From the NCBI GenBank assembly GCA_021772935.1, contig JAJFLA010000046.1, positions 186,001 through 250,000 of the forward strand: 64,000 nt of DNA, given 5' to 3'. Both the position numbers and the translations under genes were made by a program. Positions 50,125-61,492 of this stretch are shown here, piece by piece. Under the pieces are notes generated by a model. It searched no databases and was not told the origin of the DNA. It was given only the letters and a program-made list of their open reading frames with translations. The first letter of the stretch is position 1, and every line of letters starts with the position of its first letter. Origin of the DNA: Gammaproteobacteria bacterium. GTDB lineage: Bacteria; Pseudomonadota; Gammaproteobacteria; Xanthomonadales; SZUA-36.

Positions 50125-51542
50125 GCGTGCTCTCCCCAATCTGCTGGTTCGGAGGCAGGAATCGGCGTCATTTCCTTGCTGCCAAGCGTTTTCCAGGTGT
50201 TCCAGGCCATGAAGAACATACCGCTGAGGAACAACAAGCCACCCAATAACCTGACTATATAATAAGGATTGGTAGCTACCAGACTTTCGATAAAGCTGTA
50301 TGTCAAAGTGCCGTCTTCATTGAACGCGCGCCACATCAGACCCTGCATAACACCAGCAACCCACATGGAGGTGATATACATCACTACGCCGATTGTTGAT
50401 GTCCAGAAGTGGATATCGATGGCCTTGATGCTGTACATCTTTTTCTCACCAATTAACCGTGGAATCAGACAGTACAAGGAGCCGATGGTCATCATTGCGA
50501 CCCAGCCTAATGCGCCAGAATGTACATGGCCGACGGTCCAGTCTGTGTAGTGGCTCAAGGCATTGACGGTCTTGATCGACATCATCGGGCCTTCGAACGT
50601 GGACATGCCGTAAAAACTCAAGGCGACAATCATGAACTTGAGAACCGGATCGGTACGTAATTTATGCCAGGCGCCTGATAAGGTCATGATGCCGTTAATC
50701 ATGCCGCCCCAGCTAGGTGCCAACAGGATCAGCGAGAACACCATACCAATAGACTGTAGCCAGTTCGGCAAAGCCGTATAGTGAAGATGATGAGGACCAG
50801 CCCACATGTAAATGGCAATCAAGGCCCAAAAATGAACGATGGAAAGCCGGTAGGAATATACTGGTCCTTCGGCCTGCTTGGGAACAAAGTAATACATCAT
50901 TCCAAGAAAGCCAGCTGTCAGGAAGAAGCCTACGGCGTTGTGTCCATACCACCATTGCACCATTGCATCGACTGCGCCTGAATAAATCGGGTAGGACTTA
51001 TCGATCGCTACCGGTAAAGACAGGTTATTGACGATGTGCAACAGGGCAATGGTCAGGATGAATGCACCATAAAACCAGTTGGCCACATAAATATGGCTGA
51101 CACGGCGTTTTACGATAGTGCCGAAAAACAACACCGCATATGCTACCCAGACCAGCGTGATCAGAATATCGATCGGCCATTCAAGCTCGGCGTATTCCTT
51201 GCCCTGGGTCCAGCCCATAGGAAGCGTAACAGCCGCGGCAACAATGACCGCCTGCCAGCCCCAGAATACTGAGCTTGCGAGCTTGTCCGATATCAGACGT
51301 ACATGGCAGGTTCTTTGTACTACATACAATGACGTGCCTATCAGGCCACTACCACCAAATGCAAAAATTACCGCGTTGGTATGTAACGGCCGCAAGCGGC
51401 CATAAGTCAACCAGGGTATGTCAAAATTCAACTGCGGCAGCCATAATTGTGCAGCAATCAGCACACCTACCAGCATTCCAACAATGCCCCAGATGACCGT
51501 CGCTATGACGAATTGCCGAACAACCTTATCGTTGTAAGTCAT
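50121..51542 (-). CDS. ccoN: Cbb3-type cytochrome oxidase catalytic subunit I
   Basis: 473 residues, twelve membrane helices. Haem and copper ligand motifs: [49 protein letters not shown]. Terminal oxidase with high oxygen affinity. First gene of ccoNOQP; no obvious TTGAT-N4-ATCAA site is seen just upstream. Confidence 0.96.
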   Translation of the reverse strand: MTYNDKVVRQFVIATVIWGIVGMLVGVLIAAQLWLPQLNFDIPWLTYGRLRPLHTNAVIFAFGGSGLIGTSLYVVQRTCHVRLISDKLASSVFWGWQAVIVAAAVTLPMGWTQGKEYAELEWPIDILITLVWVAYAVLFFGTIVKRRVSHIYVANWFYGAFILTIALLHIVNNLSLPVAIDKSYPIYSGAVDAMVQWWYGHNAVGFFLTAGFLGMMYYFVPKQAEGPVYSYRLSIVHFWALIAIYMWAGPHHLHYTALPNWLQSIGMVFSLILLAPSWGGMINGIMTLSGAWHKLRTDPVLKFMIVALSFYGMSTFEGPMMSIKTVNALSHYTDWTVGHVHSGALGWVAMMTIGSLYCLIPRLIGEKKMYSIKAIDIHFWTSTIGVVMYITSMWVAGVMQGLMWRAFNEDGTLTYSFIESLVATNPYYIVRLLGGLLFLSGMFFMAWNTWKTLGSKEMTPIPASEPADWGEHA

Positions 51543-51640
51543 GATTGAACTCTTCCCTCACTATTTAAAAACAAAGTAACAAACCTTAAAGTGCTGTTAC
51601 CGGTGAAGTTCCCCTGATGCACCAGGAAAACATCATTCCA

Positions 51641-51657
51641 AGCCCGACTGGCGGGCT
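51641..51657. terminator. Hairpin after ygfX
   Basis: AGCCCG-ACTGG-CGGGCT borders the ygfX stop. The loop is short and there is no strong T-run, so terminator function is tentative. Confidence 0.35.
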
Positions 51658-52088
51658 CATGTGTCGTTGCAAAAGCCCTGTCGAAGCCACACATTCAGCC
51701 TCCGGTATTCATCCGCATTTTGGTCTTTAGCGATAAAAACCAGATGCTGCCACTTACCTGCCGCAATGTATCGCAAAACGGCGAGACGGTGATTGCACCA
51801 TTGTCGTGTACACAGAGAACCCTCAATTTCGATCTTCCCGTCGCGTTCCAAGCGCACCTGCCCGTCCGGAAAAATGACAGCTTTCAATTTTACGTTATTT
51901 ACTTTAGATAAATCCAAGATAGATGCAAAGTACCCTACCCCAAACAAAATAAAGGCTAACAATGAAAGCAAAAGAGGTTGAGGGCTCAACGCCGCTGAGA
52001 TCATGACCAGAACAAAAAGAAAAAGAAACGGCATGGCAAAATCTCGTTGGTGCGCTACTGTGAGCGTCAAAGACCTGTTATCTGGCAT
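51657..52088 (-). CDS. YgfX-family membrane protein
   Basis: 143 residues: two membrane helices (MPFLFLFVLVMISAAL, LLLSLLAFILFGVGYF) then a cytoplasmic domain (VIFPDGQVRLERDGK, LVFIAKDQNADEYRRLNVWLR). Placed 3' of sdhE with an 11-base overlap, the position of ygfX (cptA) in Enterobacteria. There it was described as a cell-division toxin, a role that is debated. Confidence 0.8.
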   Translation of the reverse strand: MPDNRSLTLTVAHQRDFAMPFLFLFVLVMISAALSPQPLLLSLLAFILFGVGYFASILDLSKVNNVKLKAVIFPDGQVRLERDGKIEIEGSLCTRQWCNHRLAVLRYIAAGKWQHLVFIAKDQNADEYRRLNVWLRQGFCNDT

Positions 52089-52326
52089 GGCTTATCGTCT
52101 TTATCAACAACAGTACATCTGGGTCTGTTGGTAAATTTTTACCTAAAATCCAATCAAATAATACATCATCTTCCTGAGCCAACACGACCTCAAGCGCTGG
52201 CCAGGCACCGGCAAGCAGTGACTCGGTCTGTTGTAAAAAGAATGTTTCAAACAGCACATCCAATTCTTTCATTCCACGCCGGGCCTTCCAGCGCATCTTT
52301 TTTATCTTGTCCTGACCGCTCAACAT
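52078..52326 (-). CDS. sdhE: FAD assembly factor SdhE
   Basis: 82 residues with the conserved RGMKELD motif (RGxxE) used for covalent flavinylation of SdhA, plus FETFFLQQTESLLAGAW and the C-terminal LIKTI. Lies after sdhB. Confidence 0.92.
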   Translation of the reverse strand: MLSGQDKIKKMRWKARRGMKELDVLFETFFLQQTESLLAGAWPALEVVLAQEDDVLFDWILGKNLPTDPDVLLLIKTISHAR

Positions 52327-52341
52327 AAGCAGCAGACGCCC

Positions 52342-53127
52342 CTATGCCCCGTTCCTTTCCAACAACATTTTTTTAGTCTCGGCAATGGCTTTAGCCGGAT
52401 TCAGACCCTTAGGACAGGTTGAAGTACAGTTCATGATCGTGTGGCAGCGATAAAGTCGAAATGGATCATCCAGGGCATCAAGACGTTCACCGGTATCTTC
52501 ATCACGGCTATCGGCCAGCCAACGATAGGCCTGCAATAAAATAGCCGGACCCAGGTAACGATCACCATTCCACCAATAGCTTGGACATGAGGTGGAACAA
52601 CATGCACACAATATACATTCGTACAGCCCGTCCAGCTTTTCACGCTCATCCTGGGACTGTAACCTCTCCTGATCCGGTAACGGAACGCTTTGGGTTCGAA
52701 TCCATGGCTTGATGCTGGCGTATTGCGCATAAAAATGCGTCATATCAGGCACCAGATCCTTGACCACCTGCAAATGTGGCAATGGATTGATTTTGACCTC
52801 ACCTTTGATTTCTCTGATGGGCTTGGTACAGGCCAAGGTGTTGGTACCATCAATATTCATTGCACAGGAGCCACAAATGCCTTCTCGGCAGGAACGACGG
52901 AATGTCAGTGACGGGTCAATTTCATTTTTGATTTTGAGAATGGCGTCCAGCACCATTGGGCCGCAATCATCCAGGTCGATTTCATAGCTATCGATACGTG
53001 GATTCTCACCTTTATCCGGGTCCCATCTATAGACATGAAATATCCGGGTGTTGCTTGAACCCTCCGCTGCAGCGTATTTCTGGCCTTTAAGCGGACGGGA
53101 CTCAGGAGCTAATCTTAATTCGAGCAT
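52342..53127 (-). CDS. sdhB: Succinate dehydrogenase iron-sulfur subunit
   Basis: 261 residues. 2Fe-2S motif [22 protein letters not shown], then [12 protein letters not shown] and [17 protein letters not shown] for the 4Fe-4S and 3Fe-4S clusters. Slightly longer N-terminus than E. coli. Confidence 0.96.
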   Translation of the reverse strand: MLELRLAPESRPLKGQKYAAAEGSSNTRIFHVYRWDPDKGENPRIDSYEIDLDDCGPMVLDAILKIKNEIDPSLTFRRSCREGICGSCAMNIDGTNTLACTKPIREIKGEVKINPLPHLQVVKDLVPDMTHFYAQYASIKPWIRTQSVPLPDQERLQSQDEREKLDGLYECILCACCSTSCPSYWWNGDRYLGPAILLQAYRWLADSRDEDTGERLDALDDPFRLYRCHTIMNCTSTCPKGLNPAKAIAETKKMLLERNGA

Positions 53128-53151
53128 AAAATTTTCCTTTTATCCTACCGG

Positions 53152-54942
53152 TTAATAGACACGTGGCTTGGGTGGTACAACATCAACATCATCGGTCAGT
53201 GTATACAGATGCACAGGTCGGAAATCAATCGACACACGACCGGACTCATCCATACCAGCCAATGTGTGTTTCATCCAGTTTTCATCGTCCCGATCCGGAT
53301 AGTCTTCATGGGCGTGTGCACCACGGCTTTCCTTACGGTTTTCAGCACCAAACATGGCGACCATTGCACAACCTAACAGGTTACGTAACTCCAGGGTCTC
53401 TACCAGATCGGAATTCCATATCATTGAATGATCACTGACCTTGATATCTTTGAAGCTTGCATGCACGTCTGAGATCAGTTTGCAGCCTTCTTCCAAAACC
53501 TCACCCGTACGGAACACAGCAGCATTGTTTTGCATAACCTGTTGCATTTCGTCCCTGATGCCGGCAGCACTGTTGTTGCCATCTGCAAAACGCAATCGAT
53601 CAAAATCAGCCACCAGCGTATCAACAATCTTGGCGTCCAGATGATCATGCCGCTGATTGGGCTTGACGACTTCTGCGCAACGATGGGCCACGGCACGACC
53701 AAAAACGATGATATCAAGTAATGAATTTGAACCCAGTCGATTGGCGCCATGAACGGAAACACAAGCCGTCTCCCCAATCGCGAACAAACCGGATACCACT
53801 GCGTCAGGGTCATCACCTTTCAAACGCACCACCTCACCATGGTAATTGGTCGGAATACCACCCATGTTGTAGTGTGCCGTTGGAATAACCGGGATGGGTT
53901 CTTTGCTCACGTCCACACCAGCAAAAATCTGCGCACTCTCGGCAATACCGGGCAGACGTTTGTTGATAACATCCGTACCGAGGTGTTGCAGGTTCAGGTG
54001 GATATGATCCTTCTTTGGGCCAACCCCACGCCCCTCTCTGATTTCAATCGTCATGGCACGACTGACCACATCGCGTGAGGCCAGATCTTTGGCGTTGGGT
54101 GCGTAACGCTCCATAAAGCGTTCACCCTCTGAATTGGTCAGGAAACCGCCCTCACCACGAACACCCTCGGTAATTAAAACACCTGCGCCATAGACACCGG
54201 TTGGGTGGAACTGGATAAACTCCATATCTTGCAGAGGTAAACCAGCCCTCAGCACCATGCCATTGCCATCGCCGGTGCAAGTGTGTGCAGAGGTACATGA
54301 GAAGTAGGTACGGCCATAACCGCCAGTGGCCAGAATCACCGCATGTGCACGAAACAGGTGCAAGCTGCCTTCTGCAAGATCCCATGCCAGAACACCACGA
54401 CAGACACCATCGTCATCCATCACCAGATCAAGTGCAAAATACTCAATAAAGAAAGTTGCATCGTGTTTTAGCGATTGCTGGTACAGCGTGTGCAAAATGG
54501 CATGGCCGGTACGATCGGCCGCGGCAGCGGTGCGCTGAGCTGTGCCCTCACCGTAATGGGTGGTCATGCCACCAAACGGTCGTTGATATATTTTTCCGTC
54601 TTCGGTACGTGAAAATGGCACACCAAAGTGTTCGAGTTCAATCACGGCAGGTACAGCTTCCCGACACATGTATTCGATGGCATCCTGATCGCCGAGCCAA
54701 TCAGAACCTTTAATGGTGTCGTACATATGCCAACGCCAGTCGTCTTCACCCATATTGCCGAGTGCCGCTGACATGCCACCCTGTGCTGCGACGGTGTGAC
54801 TGCGGGTTGGGAATACTTTGGAGATACAGGCCGTTTTCAGACCGGTAGCAGCAAGACCCATGGTTGCGCGTAATCCGGCTCCACCGGCACCCACCACAAT
54901 GACATCATATTTATGTTCGGTTATTGAATAGTCGTTGCTCAT
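53152..54942 (-). CDS. sdhA: Succinate dehydrogenase flavoprotein subunit
   Basis: 596 residues. FAD-binding [13 protein letters not shown], covalent-flavin His in [16 protein letters not shown], substrate region [19 protein letters not shown] and [13 protein letters not shown]. Full length. Confidence 0.97.
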   Translation of the reverse strand: MSNDYSITEHKYDVIVVGAGGAGLRATMGLAATGLKTACISKVFPTRSHTVAAQGGMSAALGNMGEDDWRWHMYDTIKGSDWLGDQDAIEYMCREAVPAVIELEHFGVPFSRTEDGKIYQRPFGGMTTHYGEGTAQRTAAAADRTGHAILHTLYQQSLKHDATFFIEYFALDLVMDDDGVCRGVLAWDLAEGSLHLFRAHAVILATGGYGRTYFSCTSAHTCTGDGNGMVLRAGLPLQDMEFIQFHPTGVYGAGVLITEGVRGEGGFLTNSEGERFMERYAPNAKDLASRDVVSRAMTIEIREGRGVGPKKDHIHLNLQHLGTDVINKRLPGIAESAQIFAGVDVSKEPIPVIPTAHYNMGGIPTNYHGEVVRLKGDDPDAVVSGLFAIGETACVSVHGANRLGSNSLLDIIVFGRAVAHRCAEVVKPNQRHDHLDAKIVDTLVADFDRLRFADGNNSAAGIRDEMQQVMQNNAAVFRTGEVLEEGCKLISDVHASFKDIKVSDHSMIWNSDLVETLELRNLLGCAMVAMFGAENRKESRGAHAHEDYPDRDDENWMKHTLAGMDESGRVSIDFRPVHLYTLTDDVDVVPPKPRVY

Positions 54943-54945
54943 GGT

Positions 54946-55326
54946 TCAGGCTCCCAGTACCATTTTCAGAGCTGCAATGGCACTGATCAGAAATGCTACA
55001 AGACAGGCAAAACGCACCAATATTAATAATGCAAATTCCAGCGCAGCGATATGAACATAGTCTTCAATCACCACCTGTAAACCCAGTTGGGCGTGATAGA
55101 ACATACTAGCGGCCAAAAGTATGCTCATACCTGCATTGAATGGCGATGACATGGCAGTACTGGCGGTGACATAGTCCGCACCGGCGAGTGAAACACCCAG
55201 CCACAATAACCAGGCAGACAGCAACAACAGAATCAAGGCTGAATATCGCTGCGAGCGCCAATGTTGCGAACCGCCACCTGAACTACCCGCACCCAGGACC
55301 CGGGCCAATGGATTCTGCATACTCAT
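54946..55326 (-). CDS. sdhD: Succinate dehydrogenase membrane anchor subunit SdhD
   Basis: 126 residues from the ATG overlapping the sdhC stop. Three membrane helices, with HAQLGLQVVIEDYVH carrying the haem-ligand/quinone-site region. Follows sdhC in the standard order. Confidence 0.92.
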   Translation of the reverse strand: MSMQNPLARVLGAGSSGGGSQHWRSQRYSALILLLLSAWLLWLGVSLAGADYVTASTAMSSPFNAGMSILLAASMFYHAQLGLQVVIEDYVHIAALEFALLILVRFACLVAFLISAIAALKMVLGA

Positions 55327-55709
55327 AAGCCCAGCCCCAAAATAATTATCGACAACAACACCGAGCCAACAATGGCCAGCCAACCAGACAGACGAACCTG
55401 TGACATCTCCATCATCCAGCCCGCATCCCAGATCAAATGACGTATACCACCAAGCAGGTGAAAACTGAAACTGAATACACTGGCTGCGATAACGAGTTTA
55501 CCCAAACCACCACCCAGCCATGCGCTCAGGCCGACGAAGGCTTGTTCACCACTCGCCAATACGACCAGCCAGCAAAGTAACAATGGTGCGGACACCACCG
55601 CTATAAATACGCCAGTCAGACGATTCAGAATGGAAAGAACCGAGGTGATCTGAAATTTGTAGTACGGTCCCAGCATGTACGGCGACATTGGGCGTTTTGA
55701 AGTAGTCAT
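55323..55709 (-). CDS. sdhC: Succinate dehydrogenase cytochrome b556 subunit
   Basis: 128 residues: RPMSPYMLGPYYKFQITSVLSILNRLTGV N-terminus split by the first helix, and SFHLLGGIRHLIWD carrying the haem-ligand His and quinone-site residues. Three helices. Confidence 0.94.
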   Translation of the reverse strand: MTTSKRPMSPYMLGPYYKFQITSVLSILNRLTGVFIAVVSAPLLLCWLVVLASGEQAFVGLSAWLGGGLGKLVIAASVFSFSFHLLGGIRHLIWDAGWMMEMSQVRLSGWLAIVGSVLLSIIILGLGL

Positions 55710-55756
55710 TATTTGGTGGCCTTCATTCGCTATTGATTCGAATTAGATGATTTGAT

Positions 55757-55936
55757 TTAGAAATCGTTACAACGACCTGCTTTTTCCCAATCACCATAAC
55801 GAGTGGGTTCAGGACCTTTAGGGCCACCCACTTCTAATGGTTTATAAGCTTTTTTATTGATTTCAGCTTGTTTTGTCGAGGTATTTAAAGTGTGATTTGA
55901 TAATGCAGGTTTTTCTTTTGAATGGTGATTTTTCAT
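55757..55936 (-). CDS. DUF1674 protein, SDHAF4-like succinate dehydrogenase assembly factor
   Basis: 59 residues from the ATG at 55936. The C-terminal GGPKGPEPTRYGDWEKAGRCNDF is the full DUF1674 signature; the N-terminus is basic and disordered. The mitochondrial homologue SDHAF4 binds flavinated SDHA. Located just upstream of sdhC, which supports the role. Confidence 0.85.
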   Translation of the reverse strand: MKNHHSKEKPALSNHTLNTSTKQAEINKKAYKPLEVGGPKGPEPTRYGDWEKAGRCNDF

Positions 55937-56103
55937 TAACAACTATCCTGCTGAGAGATCTGTATAAATCCTGTGTTAGTGTAACGTGAAAAATGTTGTT
56001 GCGCGAGTACGTGTTTGGTCTTTTAAAGGCTCCAGACGGTTTATTTGGGTTAATATGGAAACCTGATTCAGCTCCCATCTTCCACAACAGGATATCAATT
56101 CAG

Positions 56104-56925
56104 ATGATAGTGCTAAGTTATCTGTCAGCCATACGTTTCAGCGGTGCCGATGCCGCCGAGTTTCTACATAATCAAGTCAGTGCAGATGTACAGGCTCTGG
56201 CAAACCATGAATCGACTTTTGCGTGTTACTGCGAGCCCAAAGGTCGGGTACTGGCTTTGATGCTGATTTATCGCGCTGATGAAAACTTTTACGTCATGCT
56301 CTCCAAATCGTTGCTGCAGACTATCACCGAGCGTCTAAAAATTTATGTCATGCGCTCAAAAGTGAACATTGAAGCACTGAATGAATGTACGGTAGAAGGT
56401 CTGCAGGTAAACGATCTGCCAGAACCAGCGTCAACTTCAATCGCAACGATACCGGTACCCAACAGTGATAGATGGCTTGTGCTAACGACCCACCAGACAA
56501 CGCCGTGTGCGGACGTTAACTTGCAAAATGCATGGAAGGTTTCAGAGTTGCAAGCAGGCATCAGTTGGCTGTGTGCCGAGACCAGCGGACAGTTTCTGCC
56601 ACAAATGCTTGGTTTTGACCAATTGGGTGCCGTGAATTTTCGTAAAGGCTGTTACCCGGGTCAGGAAATTGTTGCGCGGACGCATTATCTTGGAAAAGTA
56701 AAACGTCACCCGCGTTTATTGTGCACCAGTGCAGTTATTTGTCCCAACCCCTTGGAAAAAATCCAGATACTGAGTGGTGAACAAGCCTATGAGGCCCTGA
56801 TTACAGATTGTGGACATCGCGCAGATGGCGGTGGCTGCCTGTTTGTAGTCACCCGCATGGACCCGGCTATGTCTGCCGATAAAATTGAGTACCACGGTCA
56901 GATAGCACCTTTATTTGATAGTTAA
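56104..56925 (+). CDS. ygfZ: Folate-binding YgfZ-family Fe-S protein
   Basis: 273 residues from the ATG at 56104, where similarity to the family begins (LSYLSAIRFSGADAAEFLHNQVSADV). The signature KGCYPGQEIVARTHYLGKVKR includes the reactive cysteine. GcvT-like fold; assists Fe-S enzymes such as MiaB. Divergent from the sdh operon. The frame extends to 55993 without a good RBS. Confidence 0.9.
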   Translation: MIVLSYLSAIRFSGADAAEFLHNQVSADVQALANHESTFACYCEPKGRVLALMLIYRADENFYVMLSKSLLQTITERLKIYVMRSKVNIEALNECTVEGLQVNDLPEPASTSIATIPVPNSDRWLVLTTHQTTPCADVNLQNAWKVSELQAGISWLCAETSGQFLPQMLGFDQLGAVNFRKGCYPGQEIVARTHYLGKVKRHPRLLCTSAVICPNPLEKIQILSGEQAYEALITDCGHRADGGGCLFVVTRMDPAMSADKIEYHGQIAPLFDS

Positions 56926-56931
56926 ATTGAC

Positions 56932-56946
56932 CAGAGGCTCTCTAGG
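56932..56946. repeat. Half-repeat CAGAGGCTCTCTAGG carrying a stop codon
   Basis: Same short repeat as 46644-46659 and the right arm at 7015-7030; it supplies the stop of the methyltransferase gene. Confidence 0.4.
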
Positions 56947-57802
56947 CTTGCGCGACGATATAACACACCCAACCGGGATCGGCATCGCCAATTTCAGACG
57001 GCATGTAGATACCATTGCCTTCATTTTTTTTCTCATCCGTGCCTTCCCAATAAATATCCACTTTTGAGAAGCCTGCTTCATACAATATCTCGCGAATCTC
57101 AGGCAAGGTCCACAAGCGCCAGTAATAACTGAAGGCTTCTTGCATGCGCGACTTATCAGGAAACTCGAAATGGATATGACAGGTCATACAGGAATCGATC
57201 GGATTGAACTCGGCTTGTTCCCAGATATAAGTAAAGTCATTACCGTCTTCGTCTTTACACTCACGGGGTTCGGTCAATAACATCGGTGCCTCGTAACCAC
57301 CGTAAGCATCGAGGAACAGGATGCCATCAGAAACCAATCCATCCAGTGCGTTTGCAAAATACTCACGTAAATCATCGCGGGTCAAAAACAAAAAATAACT
57401 GAAATTCATGGCCAGGATAATGTCGGCCAACCCTGGACGTGTTTGAAGTACGTCCTCGTTCAGTAATTCAATCCGTTCAATCTGATCAGCTTCAAGTTCT
57501 GGTAGTTGGTTTTGGCGACTCCACTCCAGCACATATTGGTCCAGATCAATCCCAATCGCGTGATGTTCCGGGTCGCGAAGCACCCATTCGCAGGCGGTGT
57601 TGGCGGTACCGCAAAAATCCTCTCGTAACAACACGGCAGGTCGTTGCCTCAGCTCGGACCAGGTTTGTTCAACAAAATCGATCTCAGCTTGCACATCCTG
57701 AACCGCCTGCTGATATAGCAAATGACGATCTGCATGGGCTGATATGGGCTGTTCCGGTTCAGGCACTGAGGCTTGGGTATTTTTCTGAAACATATTTATC
57801 AA
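56942..57802 (-). CDS. Class I SAM-dependent methyltransferase
   Basis: 286 residues. [21 protein letters not shown] (motif I variant), [45 protein letters not shown]. Complete. Its first 44 bases overlap the 3' end of ispG, an unusually long overlap; a start at 57793 (MFQK) reduces it little. Substrate unknown. Confidence 0.8.
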   Translation of the reverse strand: MINMFQKNTQASVPEPEQPISAHADRHLLYQQAVQDVQAEIDFVEQTWSELRQRPAVLLREDFCGTANTACEWVLRDPEHHAIGIDLDQYVLEWSRQNQLPELEADQIERIELLNEDVLQTRPGLADIILAMNFSYFLFLTRDDLREYFANALDGLVSDGILFLDAYGGYEAPMLLTEPRECKDEDGNDFTYIWEQAEFNPIDSCMTCHIHFEFPDKSRMQEAFSYYWRLWTLPEIREILYEAGFSKVDIYWEGTDEKKNEGNGIYMPSEIGDADPGWVCYIVAQA

Positions 57803-58979
57803 TCAAAGCGAGGAAATCGGCGGTTAAATCATCACCTCTAAGTGTCGCAACCTTGGCACCATCGATAAACACCGGTGCGACCGGTGACTCACCCGTACCT
57901 GGAAGGCTGATACCGATATCAGCCTGTCGACTTTCACCGGGGCCATTAACGATACAGCCCATGACCGCAAGACTCAGGTTTTCCACACCGGCATAACGGA
58001 GCTTCCATACGGGCATCTGACTGCGCACATGGTTGGTGACATCAAGCGCCAGGGACTGGAAATAAGTGCTGGTAGTTCGGCCGCAACCAGGACAGGCGGT
58101 GATCATCGGGGTGAAGGCTCGCAAACCCATCGTTTGAAGCAATTCTTGAGCAACGACGACCTCGTCAGTCCTGGGTTGACCCGGTTGTGGTGTAAGTGAA
58201 ATTCGGATGGTATCGCCGATACCCTGTTGTAACAACACCGCCAGTGCGGCGCTTGAGGCAACGATACCTTTGCTGCCCATGCCGGCTTCGGTCAGCCCCA
58301 GGTGCAAGGGATAATCACAGCGCTTGCCCAACTCCCGGTAGACAAGAATCAAATCCTGGACAGCACTTACTTTACAGGAAAGTATGATTCGGTCATGTGC
58401 CAGACCCAGCGCCTCTGCCCGTTCGGCACTTTCAAGTGCAGAACGAACCAGGGCCTCACGCATGACGGCATCCGCCGCTTGCGGCAGGCGACTTTTTCCA
58501 TTGGAATCCATCAGCTTTGCCAGTAAGCGTTGGTCCAGGCTACCCCAATTTACACCGATACGGACAGGCTTATCATGCTCAATGGCGAGCTCAATAATGG
58601 TGGCAAACTGATCATCACGCTTCGAACCAAAACCAACATTACCCGGGTTGATGCGGTACTTGGCCAGCAAGCGTGCGCATTCAGGCTGTTGCTGCAGCAG
58701 ACGATGACCGTTGTAATGAAAATCACCGATCACGGGAACTTCGCAGGACATCATTTCAAGGCGTTCCATAATGCCGGTCACCGAAGCGGCGGCATTCTCG
58801 GTGTTGACAGTAATGCGAACAAGTTCTGAGCCCGCACGTGCCAGTTCGACAATCTGGTTCGCCGTTGAATGAATATCCTCGGTATCAGTATTGGTCATGG
58901 ATTGCACCACAACCGGATGCGTTGAACCGATCAGAACCCCACCGACATTAACTGTTGGTGTTACGCGCCGTGCGTGCAT
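57759..58979 (-). CDS. ispG: 4-hydroxy-3-methylbut-2-enyl diphosphate synthase
   Basis: 406 residues from the ATG at 58979 (RBS GGAAG six bases before). [38 protein letters not shown] and the 4Fe-4S cysteines in [12 protein letters not shown] and [10 protein letters not shown]. Penultimate step of the MEP isoprenoid pathway. An in-frame ATG at 58991 is possible. Confidence 0.95.
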   Translation of the reverse strand: MHARRVTPTVNVGGVLIGSTHPVVVQSMTNTDTEDIHSTANQIVELARAGSELVRITVNTENAAASVTGIMERLEMMSCEVPVIGDFHYNGHRLLQQQPECARLLAKYRINPGNVGFGSKRDDQFATIIELAIEHDKPVRIGVNWGSLDQRLLAKLMDSNGKSRLPQAADAVMREALVRSALESAERAEALGLAHDRIILSCKVSAVQDLILVYRELGKRCDYPLHLGLTEAGMGSKGIVASSAALAVLLQQGIGDTIRISLTPQPGQPRTDEVVVAQELLQTMGLRAFTPMITACPGCGRTTSTYFQSLALDVTNHVRSQMPVWKLRYAGVENLSLAVMGCIVNGPGESRQADIGISLPGTGESPVAPVFIDGAKVATLRGDDLTADFLALIDKYVSEKYPSLSA

Positions 58980-59002
58980 GTCTGCTTCCATAGGTTTCTA
59001 AA

Positions 59003-59611
59003 TTATTCTGAAGATGGCTTGTCGTCGGACGTGTTACTGGATTCACGACTCATGACGGGCCACGCTGCGTGCAGGTACACCCACATGGACCACAAGGTCA
59101 ACGTGGCTGCCAGGTAGAGCAACATTTCACCAATGAGTGCCACCGGAATTCCTAAAAAATCAGATTCATACAACAGGCAAGAGATCGCAGTCATCTGAAA
59201 AATTGTTTTCAATTTACCAAGGGCCCCGACTTTAACAGTACCGCGCTCTCCCATTTCAGCCATCCACTCCCTGAGCCCGGAGATGGCAATTTCACGCCCG
59301 ATAATGATGGCTGCGGATACGGTAAAGAAAATCATCGGAAACACAATCGGTGGTGGTGTCTGCACCAGTAATACCAGTGCTGTGGCAACCATTAATTTGT
59401 CAGCCACAGGGTCCAGAAAGGCCCCAAAAGCAGACATCAGGCCCATTCGCCGTGCCAGGTACCCATCGAGCCAATCCGTTATTGCCGCCAGGATGAAAAT
59501 TGCTGCTGTAGCCAGACTGGCCCATGCATAGGGTAAATAGAAAAACAGGATTAATACTGGAATCAGAGCAATCCTCAACAGGGTCAAAATCATTGGAAAT
59601 GTCATTTTCAT
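59003..59611 (-). CDS. pgsA: CDP-diacylglycerol-glycerol-3-phosphate phosphatidyltransferase
   Basis: 202 residues, five to six membrane helices, with the CDP-alcohol phosphotransferase motif DWLDGYLARRMG...GAFLDPVADKL (DG-x2-AR-x8-G-x3-D-x3-D). Lies downstream of uvrC as in many gammaproteobacteria. The C-terminal tail is a little longer than usual. Confidence 0.94.
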   Translation of the reverse strand: MKMTFPMILTLLRIALIPVLILFFYLPYAWASLATAAIFILAAITDWLDGYLARRMGLMSAFGAFLDPVADKLMVATALVLLVQTPPPIVFPMIFFTVSAAIIIGREIAISGLREWMAEMGERGTVKVGALGKLKTIFQMTAISCLLYESDFLGIPVALIGEMLLYLAATLTLWSMWVYLHAAWPVMSRESSNTSDDKPSSE

Positions 59612-59654
59612 GGATTGTGCCCGCTCGAATTCATTGCAACATTATCGCAGATAT

Positions 59655-61490
59655 TTAATGCAGTGCTTTAAAAATCCTCGCGGCTAATTGCCGATTAATA
59701 CCCGGAATTCCCATCAATTCTTCAATACCCGCCTTGCGAACCCCCTGCAGCCCACCAAAATGAGTCAGCAACAGACGTCGTCTGCGTGCCCCCACGCCCG
59801 GGATATCCTCCAGTACCGAATGCACGGCGGCCTTTTGACGACGACCACGATGACCGCTAATCGCAAAACGGTGTGCCTCATCCCTGACCTGCTGGATCAA
59901 GTGGGAAGCAGAGGATTCAGGACCTGGCTGAAGCCTGTAGGGTGCTACCGGTAGCACCCATTCTTCGTAGCCAGCCCGTCGCGACGGACCCTTAGCGACG
60001 CCCATCAATGGGATATCACTGAGACCACATTCGGCCAGTACCTCCATCGCGATACCCAGTTGACCCTTGCCACCGTCAACCAGGATCAGGTCCGGCAAAT
60101 GCCCCTCTTCTTTTTGTAATCTCCGGTATCTGCGACTCAATACCTCCCGCATCGCAGCGTAATCATCTCCCGGCTCAAAGCCTTTGAGGTTATAACGCCG
60201 GTAACGGGATTTGACCGGCCCATCAAAACCAAATACCACACATGAGGCAACTGTCTTGTGACCTGCTGTATGCGAAACATCGAAACACTCGATAATTTGA
60301 GGAACATCTTCCAGCTGCAGCAGTTCAGCCAGCGCTTCGAACTGTTTGCTGATCCGGGATGATTCAAAGCCGCGCATATGCAAGGCATTCAATGCATTCC
60401 GGCCCGCCAGTTCCAGCCACTGCCTGCGGTGACTACGCGGATGAGACTGAATCTTCACTTTACGACCGCTACGTTCACTAAATACCGATTCAAACAGGTT
60501 TTGCTGCTCCAATGAATGTGAAAGTATCAATTCAGGTGGTGGTGTGCGCTCTCTAAAATACTGACCGAGAAAGGCATGCAAAACCTCGGCATCAGTATGA
60601 CCTTCTGACTGCGAAGGGAAAAAGTCACGCTGACCGAGACTACGCCCACCTCGTACCGAAATGACTTCAATTGCGCAACTGCGTGCCAACCTGGCGAGTG
60701 CGATGATATCCAGGTCGCCATTGCCTGCCGAGACAAATTGGCGAGCCTGCATTTGCTTCAGGTGATTGATCTGGTCACGATACTGGGCAGCCTGTTCATA
60801 GCGTTGCGAACCCGCCGCGTTTTCCATTCGGCCTATCAGGCGTGTAATCACTTTCTGGCTATGCCCACGCAGGAACAGCAAGGCATCCTCAACCTGCCCT
60901 GCGTATTCTGTCGTACTTATCTTATCCACACAGGGCGCAGTACAACGCCGGATCTGGTATTGCAGGCATGGTCGAGTACGATGACTAAAATAGCTGTCTT
61001 CACAGTTACGCAGCAAAAACAGTTTTTGGATCAGGTTGATACTTTCACGCACTGAGCTGGCAGATGGATAAGGTCCCAGATACTGTTTGCCTTTGTCCTT
61101 TCCACCCCGGTGAAAGGCAATACGTGGGAACTCATGATCCGTACCCAACATCACCCACGGGTAACTTTTATCATCGCGTAAAAGTACGTTGTAACGTGGT
61201 CTGAGTGATTTGATCCACTCATTCTCGAGCAGCAAGGCCTCGGCTTCGGAGCGTGTCAGGCTCACCTCTATGGACTGAATACGCGCCACCATGCGCATGA
61301 TCCGGTCTATCTTGGGTCTGGCATCGAAATAACTGGCAACCCGTTTGTGCAGATTGGCAGCTTTGCCAACATACAAGGCAGTGCCCTCGTTATCACGCAT
61401 CAGATAAACACCAGGCCCAGCGGATAAGCGCCGGGCAAACGTCTTACCGTCAAAGCTGGCCTTTGTTTCCTTCAGTTCAGGGTTTTCCAC
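59655..61490 (-). CDS. uvrC: Excinuclease ABC subunit C
   Basis: 611 residues from a GTG at 61490, two bases after the upstream stop; this gives the normal UvrC length. GIY-YIG domain (GPGVYLMRDNEGTALYVGKA), CX5-type CLQYQIRRCTAPC, UVR motif, RNase H-like domain (IIECFDVSHTAG, LILVDGGKGQL) and C-terminal helix-hairpin-helix pair (DIPGVGARRRRLLL, GIPGINRQLAARI). Confidence 0.95.
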   Translation of the reverse strand: MENPELKETKASFDGKTFARRLSAGPGVYLMRDNEGTALYVGKAANLHKRVASYFDARPKIDRIMRMVARIQSIEVSLTRSEAEALLLENEWIKSLRPRYNVLLRDDKSYPWVMLGTDHEFPRIAFHRGGKDKGKQYLGPYPSASSVRESINLIQKLFLLRNCEDSYFSHRTRPCLQYQIRRCTAPCVDKISTTEYAGQVEDALLFLRGHSQKVITRLIGRMENAAGSQRYEQAAQYRDQINHLKQMQARQFVSAGNGDLDIIALARLARSCAIEVISVRGGRSLGQRDFFPSQSEGHTDAEVLHAFLGQYFRERTPPPELILSHSLEQQNLFESVFSERSGRKVKIQSHPRSHRRQWLELAGRNALNALHMRGFESSRISKQFEALAELLQLEDVPQIIECFDVSHTAGHKTVASCVVFGFDGPVKSRYRRYNLKGFEPGDDYAAMREVLSRRYRRLQKEEGHLPDLILVDGGKGQLGIAMEVLAECGLSDIPLMGVAKGPSRRAGYEEWVLPVAPYRLQPGPESSASHLIQQVRDEAHRFAISGHRGRRQKAAVHSVLEDIPGVGARRRRLLLTHFGGLQGVRKAGIEELMGIPGINRQLAARIFKALH

Positions 61491-61492
61491 GA

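Noticed and set aside
51543-51656. FNR box upstream of ccoN
   Set aside because: No TTGAT-N4-ATCAA-like sequence is visible in the short upstream region.
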